64,000 bases of DNA from Limnanthes douglasii subsp. nivea (lineage: Eukaryota; Streptophyta; Magnoliopsida; Brassicales; Limnanthaceae): the NCBI GenBank assembly GCA_036936605.1, contig JAUPFV010000005.1:8144345-8208344 (forward strand), written 5' to 3'. Shown here in pieces: positions 45,568 through 55,069 of the stretch. The first letter of the stretch is position 1; every line of letters starts with the position of its first letter. Under the pieces are notes generated by a model. The model was not told the origin of the DNA, made no database searches, and was given only the letters and a program-made list of their open reading frames with translations. A program made the translations under genes and the position numbers.

Positions 45568-45897
45568 TGATAAGGAAATAATTTGCTGAGTCCAGTACCA
45601 AAAGTGTTAATTGTAAAAGGGTCAAATAAAATAAACTCATTAACGTATTTATTATTTATTAGAGAGCAATATGTAAAGGAAGTAGAATGTAAAGGACTAA
45701 CCATTAAATATTCAAGGACTACCTATGACATAAATGGGGACCACTTTCCCCACTATATAAGGGAGCCCCTTTATTCTTGGGTAGGTGGACATTCTTTAAT
45801 ACTTTATCTTTCTACTTTCTCTCTCTACATTTCTAGCACTAGTCACATCAAGCACGAGATCCAAGATTCCTCTTTCTTGTCATTATTTTACTCATCA
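45568..45897 (+). repeat. Gypsy B 3' LTR
   Basis: TGATAAGGAAATAATTTGC to TTTTACTCATCA, the same length as the 5' copy. It is followed by the target-site duplication ATACT. Confidence 0.96.
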
Positions 45898-46340
45898 ATA
45901 CTAAAGCATGATATCATACTATACAATTTCTTTGATACTTAAGCATATGATTCTTTGATATTAAACCATACTAGCTCTTGTATATTAAATATATGATTTC
46001 TTGAGTTTTAGAACCTGCGATTTATTTGATCTTTAAACTATGCGATTGATTTAATATGTAAATCATGTGAGTCATTTGAGATACAAACCATGCAACTTCT
46101 TTGATATTTAAACCATGAGGCTTTTGATATTCAAACCGTGAGACTTCTTTGAAATATTAAACATACCATTTCAGGCATCACATATGCAAGTATAACAAAA
46201 CAACATATCCAAGTATAACAAAAAAAAAATCAAAACCATATAAAATATGACTTTAGAAACAGACAGCATATGATAATATATATTCAAATTTTGAGTCATA
46301 ATGTACTTAAGATCCACTTACATCTTCACGAACTTGTACC
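45898..46340. repeat. Dispersed CATG-centred repeats, middle block
   Basis: After the target-site duplication, units such as AAGCATATGATTC, AAACCATACTAGC, AAACTATGCGATTG and AAACCATGAGGC recur from about 45900 to 46170. This is the same repeat as on the other side of element B, so both sides were once contiguous. Further units lie at 47090-47235 and 47757-47925. Confidence 0.78.
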
Positions 46341-46342
46341 AC

Positions 46343-46735
46343 TCACGAAATTTTTGCCTCCTTTAGAGTGGATTCATTTGTTACCATTTCCTGTTCAGGT
46401 GGTATCAGTTCTGTAGTTTTTGTCTCTTGTATATGCAATACCAATGGTGTAGTTTCTGTCTCCTTTGGAGGAGACTGATTTGTAACCACTACATGCTCAG
46501 GTTGTACCATTGGTGCAGTTTCAGCCTCATTTTTAGGTGGTACCAATTGTCTAGTTTCCGTCTCCTTTTAAAGAGATTCATTTGTACCCACTACATGTTC
46601 AAGTGGAACCACTAGTGTATTTTTTGTCTCTGGTTCACTTGGTACCAACAATGTAGTTTATGTACCCTTTAGAGGAGATTCAGTTGTATGCACTACATGT
46701 TCAGTTTGTACCAGTGGCAGATTTTCCAAGACCAA
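46343..46735 (-). repeat. ~102-bp coding-like tandem repeat (34-residue unit)
   Basis: About three and a half units with GTAGTTTCTGTCTCC, CTAGTTTCCGTCTCC and GTAGTTTATGTACCC near 46448, 46551 and 46652 (period 101-103 bp). On the minus strand one unit encodes Pro/Glu/Thr-rich text such as NQSPPKETETTPLVL. It is open over 67 codons at 46343-46546 and then broken. It probably belongs to the DUF1985-type gene upstream (inference). Confidence 0.65.
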
Positions 46736-48425
46736 TGGTTCTTTTGTGACTCTTTTGTTGAATTGTGTGGTTGGGTGGGGATGTCTGGCTTGGTGTTGAT
46801 GGAATGGTTGAGGGCTGGTTTGTTTGGGGTTGGGTGGTTGCCTTGGATGTGGTGGTCGCTTACTTATTTTTTTGGGCTATAGTTTTAGTCCTTTTCCTAG
46901 GCCTTTCATCCGGTACATCCGGTACAACACATGGGTTCCCACTTTCTTCATCTCATCCAAATGTTGTTCTTTCAGCCTCTATTAACGTCAACTCAGCCTT
47001 CAAAGCCTATCCAATGAGGAAAGACCTAGTAAAATATTTGTCACTAGGAATCTTATTGGATCCTTACAAACCAAGCATTTTTTTAGTTTTCCAATCATGC
47101 AAGTTCTATCATACTAAAACTATGAAATTTCTATTATACTAAAACTATGTGATTTTTTTTTAGTTTCCCAACCATACGATGCTTTCTCAATAAACAACAT
47201 CTTAGACATTAGTTATTTTAACCATGTGTTTCTACACCAGAATAACGTTTGAGAATATATATTTGATACCTCATTGTCTTTTAGCAGGTGAAGCTTTTAA
47301 ATCATCTCCATGGTTTATGGTTTGAACTCTAATCCCTACCATTTGTAGCATCTTGGGATCATGTCCGGCTTGGTGAGTACTTGCACAATGGTTGTATGCT
47401 CCACGATTAAGGGTTGCATCATAAATTTTATTAGCATCAACTTATATTTAATTACATAGCAACATTCTTACGTATAAAAGTGCAACACGATTGACATCTC
47501 TATCGGGTTTTCTAGCAGCAACACAAGCTCTAATTTCCCTAAGAATCTTTTACAATATTTCTCCAGAACAATCGTATTTGTTTATTTTTTAAAGGTCTTC
47601 GAAATAATATACCATTGTCCAACCCAATATATCTCATGATACTGAGTAGAACAGGGTAGAGCAAACATTAAATATTAATAAAATAACAACGTCCTTCATA
47701 GCATTCTGCCCACCTTCCCAGATGGATTTAACTATTGCTTTTTGTAAAAAACCACACACCATGCGAGTTCAGTGTTAATTACCATGGCAAATAAACAATA
47801 ATGCGACTTCAGTGTACTGACCACTATGTTTGAAACAAACTATGCGATATTAGTGCTAATAAACATCCTACATATACCAAAAATGTGAATTCTGGTACCG
47901 ACCATGCTAGATTAGTTAAACTAAACATTCTACTTATAACAGATCATAGATGTAGACGTACCTTTATCATAGTATTTGATACCAATTTGCTTTTGGTCAA
48001 GCCAACTGTTGTTGAACTTCCAGCCATGAAGTATGTTTGCATGATCCTAGACTCCGTTTCTACACCTTCTTTGAAGCGAAGTAAGACTCATTCTGCTTTG
48101 TTTAAAGTAATTTACTCAGTGTCATGTTTAAGCCTAAAATAGCCTTTACATCATTGGTCGCTAGCTTGACCAGTTTCAACCCAATTCGGAAAGCATCTTG
48201 CTCGACCGAGTACGTCTTTATAATCTTCTAAATTAGCAGATAGTTCTTTTTCATCAAGAACTTCTTGTCGTGGAAGTCAAATGAGGCTTTCAAAATTGTA
48301 TAGAAGGGTGTTTCTTTTGTAGCTTTGATGTGTTCCGATGTAATGATATTTCTTTTATCTTTCATCAGATTTAGGATGTTGAGTACTCCTGGTCTGTAGA
48401 AGTATGCTTTCAGAGAGAATTTCAT
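46736..48425 (-). pseudogene. DUF1985-type gene of a MULE (possible Ulp1-like family), broken
   Basis: From 48425 down: PGVLNILNLMKDKRNIITSE, HIKATKETPFYTILKASFDF, then after one TAG EQDAFRIGLKLVKLATNDVK and AILGLNM (to about 48125). This is the N-terminal DUF1985 domain of plant proteins that often end in a Ulp1-type protease and are carried by Mutator-like elements. Downstream, AGHDPKMLQMVGIRVQ (about 47340) and the basic run PRKRTKTIAQKNK (about 46880) look like the same gene. CATG repeats interrupt it. Element C cuts it off at the N-terminal side (48446). The protease part is not identified. Confidence 0.6.
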
Positions 48426-48445
48426 GGAAAAATATGATTCAACAC

Positions 48446-48867
48446 TGATGAGTCTGAATTCAGCATGCTCCCCGGACAGATCAGACAGATCATATGGACC
48501 GGACAGGTCACTTCGAACACAATAACCATAGGACCGTTCGAACTATGACACAAGTACTAAAAAACATAAACACTTCTTGACTAAGCTGCTTGCTCTCTTA
48601 CTTAGAGCTCATGGGTCTTTGAACATGACCCGGGTCCATTAAACATGAACCGAAAGCCCATAAGGGCCCAAACATCACACTATAAATACCCAACCACCTG
48701 CATTAACTATGGGTAATGAAAATTAAGTGCTACCAAGTTGCTTAATTATCTCTCTACTCTCTAAATACTTAAAACATCTACACACTACCACTTAAACACC
48801 CACATACCACCACAAAACATCAAACTGAAATTACCAGCCTACCCTCAGGCGATTATTATCCACACCA
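48446..48867 (+). repeat. Gypsy C 5' LTR
   Basis: TGATGAGTCTGAATTCAGC to ATTATTATCCACACCA. A TATA-like CACTATAAATACCC lies near 48680. It pairs with 58484-58905. Confidence 0.96.
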
Positions 48868-48870
48868 AAT

Positions 48871-48889
48871 TGGCGACCACAGTGAGAGC
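48871..48889 (+). promoter_or_regulatory. Gypsy C primer-binding site
   Basis: TGGCGACCACAGTGAGAGC starts three bases after the LTR. It begins TGGCG like the site in element B but then differs, so the priming tRNA is not identified with certainty. Confidence 0.75.
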
Positions 48890-48941
48890 ACAAAAGTGCC
48901 TGAATTAAAGCATTCAAAACCTGCCAAGAAACTCTGTCCGT

Positions 48942-49865
48942 ATGAATCCGGACAATCCAGAGCTTCCACCGGCTTTGCTCGAAGTGGTGGAAGAGAACGA
49001 TGAATACACTGTCAAAGAGCGTGACAGGTTAAAGTGTGAAATAGAAGCTCTGAGGGCTGAGAAGGCCAAGATGGGCGCGAAAGAAAAATCCAAAGCATCG
49101 GTTGCTCATCACACCGATAACCCCAGAGAGCATGAGTCTTCGAAGACTCATGTGAGTACCAAAAAGACTCATGCCAGTTCTAAGAAGTCTTACCGGTCCA
49201 AGCCTGTGGAGAGTTCTGACTCAAGCTCAGAATCTTCTGACAGCTCTTCGGACAGTGATGGAGTTGAAAAATCCTTGTCCTCTAGCAGTGATGAGGGTCG
49301 AACCAGAAAAAAGCAAAAGCAAATCAAAAAATATTCAAGAAAAAGAGATAGACATGGAAAAATTAAGAAGCATATTGGCAAGGGGTCATCTCATAACCGG
49401 AGGCATGTGGACAAGATGCTGATGGATCCCTTTGCCTTCCATGATGAACCGGGTATCTTTGCAACTCCCAATGAGGATACTGTGTTCAGTCGTGGGAGGA
49501 ATTGGAGGCAATCTCCATTATCTTCCAAAATTCTGTCCGGAAACCTCCCCAAGAGGTTTGACAGCACCAAAATAGAGAAGTACGATGGCAGTACTGATCC
49601 GGACAACCATCTGGAGCAATTTAAAAACTTCATGATGAACTTTGACGACGATGATAAACTACTCTGTAGGGCATTCTCCCAATATTTTACGGGGAGTGCT
49701 CTGAAATGGTACAACAGCCTGCCTCAGGGTTGTATTAAAGATTTCGATACGTTTTGGGTGGCCTTTCGAAGGCAGTTCGTAGGGAGTAAAGAGCTGAAGG
49801 GCAATGAAGACACAATAATCCATTGTGCCCAGGAACCAAATGAATCCTTGAAAGAATATATATAA
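48942..49865 (+). pseudogene. Gypsy C gag, N-terminal and capsid part
   Basis: 308 codons from ATG 48942 (MNPDNPELPPALLEVVEEND). A Ser-rich, basic linker is followed by SPLSSKILSGNLPKRFDSTK, NHLEQFKNFMMNFDDDDKLL and LKWYNSLPQGCIKDFDTFW. The frame is lost at 49857-49864 by an extra TA in a TATATATA run, so the capsid continues in the next frame from 49866. This is the retrotrans_gag domain. It is nearly intact otherwise. Confidence 0.92.
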
Positions 49866-51286
49866 GTCGTTTTGTGAACACCAAGAATGGGTTGGCTGAT
49901 TGCTTCGAACAGGTGGCAATAATATCCCTAAGGCAAGGTTTGAATCCAGGAAATCTAGCTGATTCAGTAACCATGAAGAAGGCCATGACCTGGGGAGGAT
50001 TGCTGAATCAGGTTGGCAAACAGATAAACGTCAATGAAACAAAGAAAACCAGGGTACATAGGCAGGTGAGGTCTACCCCGATGACACCTAATCCCAATCA
50101 GAATCAGTCCGGGAACAAAGCGAGAGAGACCGGACAGGGGCATGGTAGGGAAAAAGCTCAGTCTCAGCCAGCTGCTCCTGCTCAAAGTCAACAATCCAGA
50201 AACAAGAGAGGGCCATGGGTCCAACCGGAGTGGTTCGCAGAGTTAAAAGAAAGCGTGGCCACTATCTTCGATAAAACAAAGGATGAGGTGCATTACCGGA
50301 GACCGACAACATTGCAGACTCCCAGAGAGCATCGCAACAACTCTTTTTGCCAATATCACAATGATATTGGTCATACCACTGATGATTGCATAGCATTGAA
50401 GCAAGAAGTTCAAAACTTGATTGAAAGGGGGAAGTTGGGAGCTTACGTTAAAAGAAGAGGAGGCAAAAGGCCTGACAACACTCACCGCGTTGGTCCGAGT
50501 AATGCTGCTCCGGAGAGAGCCATGGTAATAGTTGAAAGATTTGATGTGGAATCTGAATACTTGGATCCTGATCCAACTCGGAACAGAGTGGGTGCTATAG
50601 AAGAATGTTCTAGGTCGGTCTCCGGGCACATTAAGTTTTTCGAGTCGCTTACAATTTTCGGAGGGGACACTATGACAGCTCCTACTGCTTCTTCGAGGAA
50701 GAGGCATGTTCATACCTTGGCCTCCCAGCTAGAAGGAGGCATGACATCTTACCAGTCACCAAACTCATTTCCCTTCATTGTGTTTGATGAGGATGATTTA
50801 AGAAACATTGCTGGCCCTCATGAGGATGTTGTTGTCATAGGAGCATCTATAAGGGGCAATGACATACGACGAATCTTGATGGATACTGGAAGCTCAGCCA
50901 ATATCCTTTTCCTAACCACTTATAAGAAAATGAAAAATCCAGCTGTAATTCAGAATTCAGACAGGTCAATCGTGGGCTTCACAGGCAGCTCAGCAGATGT
51001 GATCGGGGAGTTCGAAGAAGAGGTGTTATTGGGCAAGGGCCCTTTCAAGAAAATGGTCAGAATACTCTTTATTGTGGTGGATTGTCCCACTTGCTATAAT
51101 GCTATTCTAGGGAGGTCTTGGCTCTATAGGATGCATGCAGTGGCTTCAACAGTCCATCAGCGTTTGAAGTATGCTGTTCAGGGGCAGGTTGGAGTTGTCC
51201 GGAGCAGCCAAAAGATCGCAAGGGAATGTTATGCCACTGCCTTGGCTCCTCGAACGCTGGGGGCAGTCCGTATTGATGAACAATAG
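49866..51286 (+). pseudogene. Gypsy C gag C-terminus, zinc knuckle and protease
   Basis: Open stretch of 470 codons. It begins with the end of the capsid (NTKNGLADCFEQVAIISLRQ). The Tat-type knuckle CQYHNDIGHTTDDC follows at about 50348-50390. The protease has DDLRNIAGPHEDVVVIGASI and IRRILMDTGSSANILF with an intact D-T-G (about 50868-50912), then DRSIVGFTGSSADVIGEFEE and NAILGRSWLYRMHAVASTVH. It stops at TAG 51284-51286, directly followed by CAG TTT; the frame continues into RT. Confidence 0.93.
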
Positions 51287-51292
51287 CAGTTT
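51284..51292 (+). promoter_or_regulatory. Possible leaky stop between protease and RT (element C)
   Basis: CAA-TAG-CAG-TTT: a TAG preceded by CAA and followed by CAG-TT. It lies between two long stretches that are in the same frame. The context resembles the readthrough signal TAG-CAR-YYA, differing only at the last base. Element B has TAG-CAG-TTA at the same junction. Confidence 0.5.
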
Positions 51293-53197
51293 GAGGGTCT
51301 TTCTGGGGGTGAGGGTGAAATTGATGACCCAAGAGAGACCCCCAGAGTGTTAATACCGGTTGAAGAGGTAGAAACACCCTGGCTGGAAGATGGAAAATGT
51401 GTCAAGATAGGGTCTAAAATGCCCCCTGTTTTGAAAGATCAAATGTTAAAGTTTTTGAAGAACCATCAGCACGTCTTTGCTTGGTGTAATGCTGATGTTA
51501 CTGGAGTTCCACCAGAAGTAATTTCACACCACCTATCCGTCCGGAGAGGTGTAGCTCCAGTGGTTCAAAAAAGAAGAGCTTTTTCCAAAGAAAAGGCTGA
51601 TGTCATAGTGCAAGAGGTTGACAGGCTCACAAAGATGGGGCACATCAAGGAGTCTCAATACCCTTTGTGGACTGCCAATCCTGTCTTGGTGAAAAAGAAG
51701 AATGGCAAGTGGTGCATGTGCATTGACTTCACAGACCTCAATAGAGCTTGCCCAAAAGACTTGTATCCGGTTTCCCGGATTGATCAGTTAGTAGACTCCA
51801 CCTCTGGGAACAAGCTGCTTTCCTTTATGGATGCTTTCTCCGGATACAATAAGATTCAAGTGGATCCAAAGGATCAAGAGCATACCACATTTGTAACTGA
51901 CAGAGGGCTTCGTTGCTACAAGGTGATGCCATTTGGTTTGAAAAATGCTGGGGCTACTTATCAGAGATTGGTCAACAAGGCATTTGCTGATCAAATTGGA
52001 AGAAATATGGAGGTATACATTGACGATATGATGGTGAAAAGTGTAGATGAGCAGTTGCACTTGTCCGACCTCCAAGAAACTTTTGCCAACTTGGTGAAAG
52101 TGAATTTAAAGTTAAACCCTGAAAAGTGTGTCTTCGGAGTGCAGTCCGGGAAGTTTCTAGGCTATATCATAAGTGAGCATGGAATACAGCCCGATCCGGA
52201 CCAGCTGAATGCTCTTTTCCAGATGGAACCTCCTGGAAACATCAAAGAAGTACAGCGGTTAACGGGGAGATTAGCTGCCTTAAACAGATTTATCTCAAGT
52301 TCTTCGGACAGGTGTGCTCCTTTCTTTCAAACTTTGAAGGGTGCAAAGGGCTTTGACTGGACCCCGCAGTGTGATGAGGCTTTCGATGAGATCAAGAAAC
52401 ACCTGTCCTCCCCCAAAACTTTGTTCAAGCCAGTCGATGGGGAGACTCTCTTTGTATATTTGGCAGTTTCAAGTTGTGCCATCAGTGCTGTGCTGGTAAG
52501 AGAGGTTGGTGGACATCCCCATCCAGTATACTACATCAGCAAAAGCTTGATAGATGCGAAGAAGCGTTACTTAAAACTTGAAAAGTTAGCATTGGCCTTG
52601 GTGATAGCAGCCTGGAAGATGAGGCCTTATTTCCAGGCTCATCCCATCATCGTCCGGACTTCTTTTCCCTTAAAGAATGTCCTTCAAAAAGCAGACATTT
52701 TGAGCAGAATGACTAAGTGGTCAGTAGAGTTGGGGGACTTCGACATAGACTTTGCTCCCCGAACAACAGTCAAAGCCCAAGTTGTGGCTGATTTTCTGGT
52801 CGAATTCCACTCCGATAGGGATTCGGAGCAAGCTACTGGTATAAAAGATAAAAAAGTATGGGTCGTCCGAACAGATAGTGGATCTAGCACAATGGGGTGT
52901 GGTGCAGGGGTATGCTTAACTTCCCCATATGGAGACAAAATGTACCAGGCTATTTGTTTTGCTTTCAGGGCATCTAATAACGAGTCCGAATCCGAAGCAG
53001 CTATAGCTGGGTTAAAATTGGCCTACATTTGTGGGGCTAAGAGGGTGAAGCTGCTAAGCGACTCCCAACTAATTATCCACCATGCCCAAGGCCAATCTGA
53101 GGCAAAGAAAGAGCAACTTGTGAAGTATTTACTCCTCCTCAAAAATGAAGCGCTTAAATTCAAAAGTGTTGTCTATGAACACATTCCCCGGGCATAA
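51287..53197 (+). pseudogene. Gypsy C reverse transcriptase and RNase H (long open frame)
   Basis: After the TAG the frame stays open for about 636 codons. [62 protein letters not shown], and YIDDMMVKSVDEQLHLSDLQ with both catalytic Asp present (about 52015-52035). First RNase H: FDWTPQCDEAFDEIKKHLSS. Second RNase H: VVRTDSGSSTMGCGAGVCL, SNNESESEAAIAGLKLA and LLSDSQLIIHHAQG with its acidic residues kept. It ends at TAA 53195-53197 after HIPRA, where the family continues A-E-N; this looks like a single GAA to TAA change. The catalytic part appears intact. Confidence 0.95.
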
Positions 53198-54573
53198 AAT
53201 GAACTAGCAGACTCACTGGCAACCATAGCATATACGGAGTCATACCCATGGATTCATGTGCTTGAAAGCCCCTCCATTCAACTTTGTAAGGGTAAAGAAG
53301 AGGAGATTTTTGAAATACAAGTAAAACAACCTCAACACTGGAGGTTTCCTCTCATACAATATCTCTCCGATGGTGTTGTGCCTCCGGATAAGTCACAAGC
53401 CAAAACATTGAAACACAAGGCTCGTGGTTTCATCATATTGAGAGAAGTGTTATACAAGAAGTCTTACAGTAAACCTCTCCTGCGTTGTTTGGGGGATGAA
53501 GAATCACAAATGGTCCTCTCCGAATTGCATGATGGTGAGGGGTCAGCCCATTGTGGGTTTAGAGCTTTGACAAGAAGAGTTTTACTCTCCGGTTATTATT
53601 GGCCATCAATCATGAAAGATGCTAAGGAGTTGGTGAGGAGGTATGACCCATGCCAGAGGTACAGCAATGAAATTCATGTACCAACCATTCCTTTGGAGTC
53701 AATTTCTGAGCCTATTCCTTTTGCTCGATGGGGATTGGACTTAGTGGGGCCTCTCCCTGTGGCGCCCGGAGGGCGTAAAACTATAATTGTGGCTATTGAC
53801 TACTTTTTGAAGTGGATAGAAGCAGCCCCTCTAGCAGGGACAACATCAAAAGCTGTTATAAAATTCATTCTATCCAACATATGTTGCAGATTTGGTGTCC
53901 CACAGAAAAATAACAACAGACAACGGGCCACAGTTCGAAAATAGAGAAATAGAAAGCTTATGTGCCTCAAGGGGTATACAACATTGTTTTTCTTCACCTT
54001 TCCACCCACAAGCAAATGGGCAAGTTGAAGTGGCCAATAGAACTATCCTGTCCGGTTTAAAGAAGAATTTGGAAAGGGCTGCTGGAAAGTGGCCTAGTTA
54101 CTTACAAGAGGTCTTATGGGCCTACCGGACAACACCTGGGGCTACAACACAAGAGTCACCTTTTGCCCTGGTCTGGGATGGATGCAGTAGCTCCCATAGA
54201 AACAACTCTCCCCTCTTTTCGTGTTCATAACTTCTCCGAACATGCTAATGAAATGGCAATCAGAGGACAACTTGATTTGATAGAAGAAAGACGAGTTAAA
54301 GCTCACCTTAGAGTTGCACACTATCAAGGCTTGATGAGGAGCAGGTTTGCTTCCAAAGTCAAAAGAAGAGATTTCCAACCAGGGGACAAAGTATTAAGGA
54401 AGGTCTTCTTGCACACTAAAGAAAAGCTCTTCGGAAAGCTGGCCCCAACTTGGGAGGGTCCATATATGGTTGTTGAAAGAATTAAGCGTGGAACTTATTG
54501 GTTGGAAGACAAAGATGGCAGAGTTTTAACTCATTCTTGGAATATTGAGCATCTCCGGATGTACTTGGAATAG
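53198..54573 (+). pseudogene. Gypsy C integrase, two frameshifts
   Basis: The frame continues NELADSLATIAYTE and then LHDGEGSAHCGFRALTRR (zinc part) and CQRY. The core has VAIDYFLKWIEAAPLAG (first Asp), TTDNGPQFENREIE (second) and FHPQANGQVEVANRTILSGL (third, Glu). An extra A in a run near 53908 shifts the frame between the first and second Asp, and a 2-base loss near 54173 shifts it again (ALV-W-D against ALVYGMDAV in element B). The C-terminal part KVLRKVFLHTKEKLFGKLAP to SWNIEHLRMYLE ends at 54573. Otherwise well preserved. Confidence 0.94.
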
Positions 54574-55069
54574 CACTTGTGTAAATATTTACTTGTTTAA
54601 ACTTCCATGTAAATATTTGGGGGCATACTCTTTCCTCCCCGGTGGCACGGAGAGGTTTTAATGAGGTGTCCGGGCTGTTAAATAAAATTTGATGCCTTCT
54701 TAAAAAATTTCTAAGTGTTTTTAAAGTTTTGTCCCTTGTCATACTATCCAGACTGAAATTTCTAAGGGCTATTTAAATTCTAGCCGGAGAACTTAAACAC
54801 TCTCACAATGCAATAACTAAAGGCTACTTAAACTCTAGCTATCAAAATTAAAATGAACAATGAAAAAAGATGATGGTTGCACAAAACAGAGATATTCATT
54901 GAATGAAATAACTTAAACTTGCCTTGGCCTTCCAAGGACTTTTAAAGAGTCAAGATACAACGCAAAAAACCTGTCGGGTCGAGCACCAGACACTATTACA
55001 AAAAGAATGCCTTAGCCTTCCAAGGACTTTAGTTTGAATGAAAAATAAATGAAGTAAGTTCTAGGTTAA
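54574..55069. other. Gypsy C region between pol and antisense gene
   Basis: It contains ACTCTTTCCTCCCCGGTGGC and GAGAGGTTTTAATGAGGTG at about 54629-54667, close to a block in element B at the same place. Short repeats (CTTCCAAGGACTTT, twice) occur near 54930 and 55020. No reading frame. Confidence 0.6.

Larger units (their letters stand above)
35643..45897 (+). mobile_element. Ty3/gypsy (Tat-like) element B, complete, decayed
   Basis: 330-bp LTRs (35643-35972, 45568-45897) with a perfect 5-bp target-site duplication ATACT (35638-35642 and 45898-45902). Total length is 10,255 bp. The primer-binding site, gag, protease, RT, RNase H and integrase are on the plus strand. Between pol and the 3' LTR are an 86-bp tandem repeat and an antisense ORF region, as in Tat/Retand-type elements. 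LTRs are about 95% alike by eye. It is inserted in CATG-repeat-bearing MULE DNA. Confidence 0.96.

Noticed and set aside
49190..52938. Minus-strand open frames across element C gag-pol
   Set aside because: Shadows of the well-supported plus-strand gag, protease and RT text.
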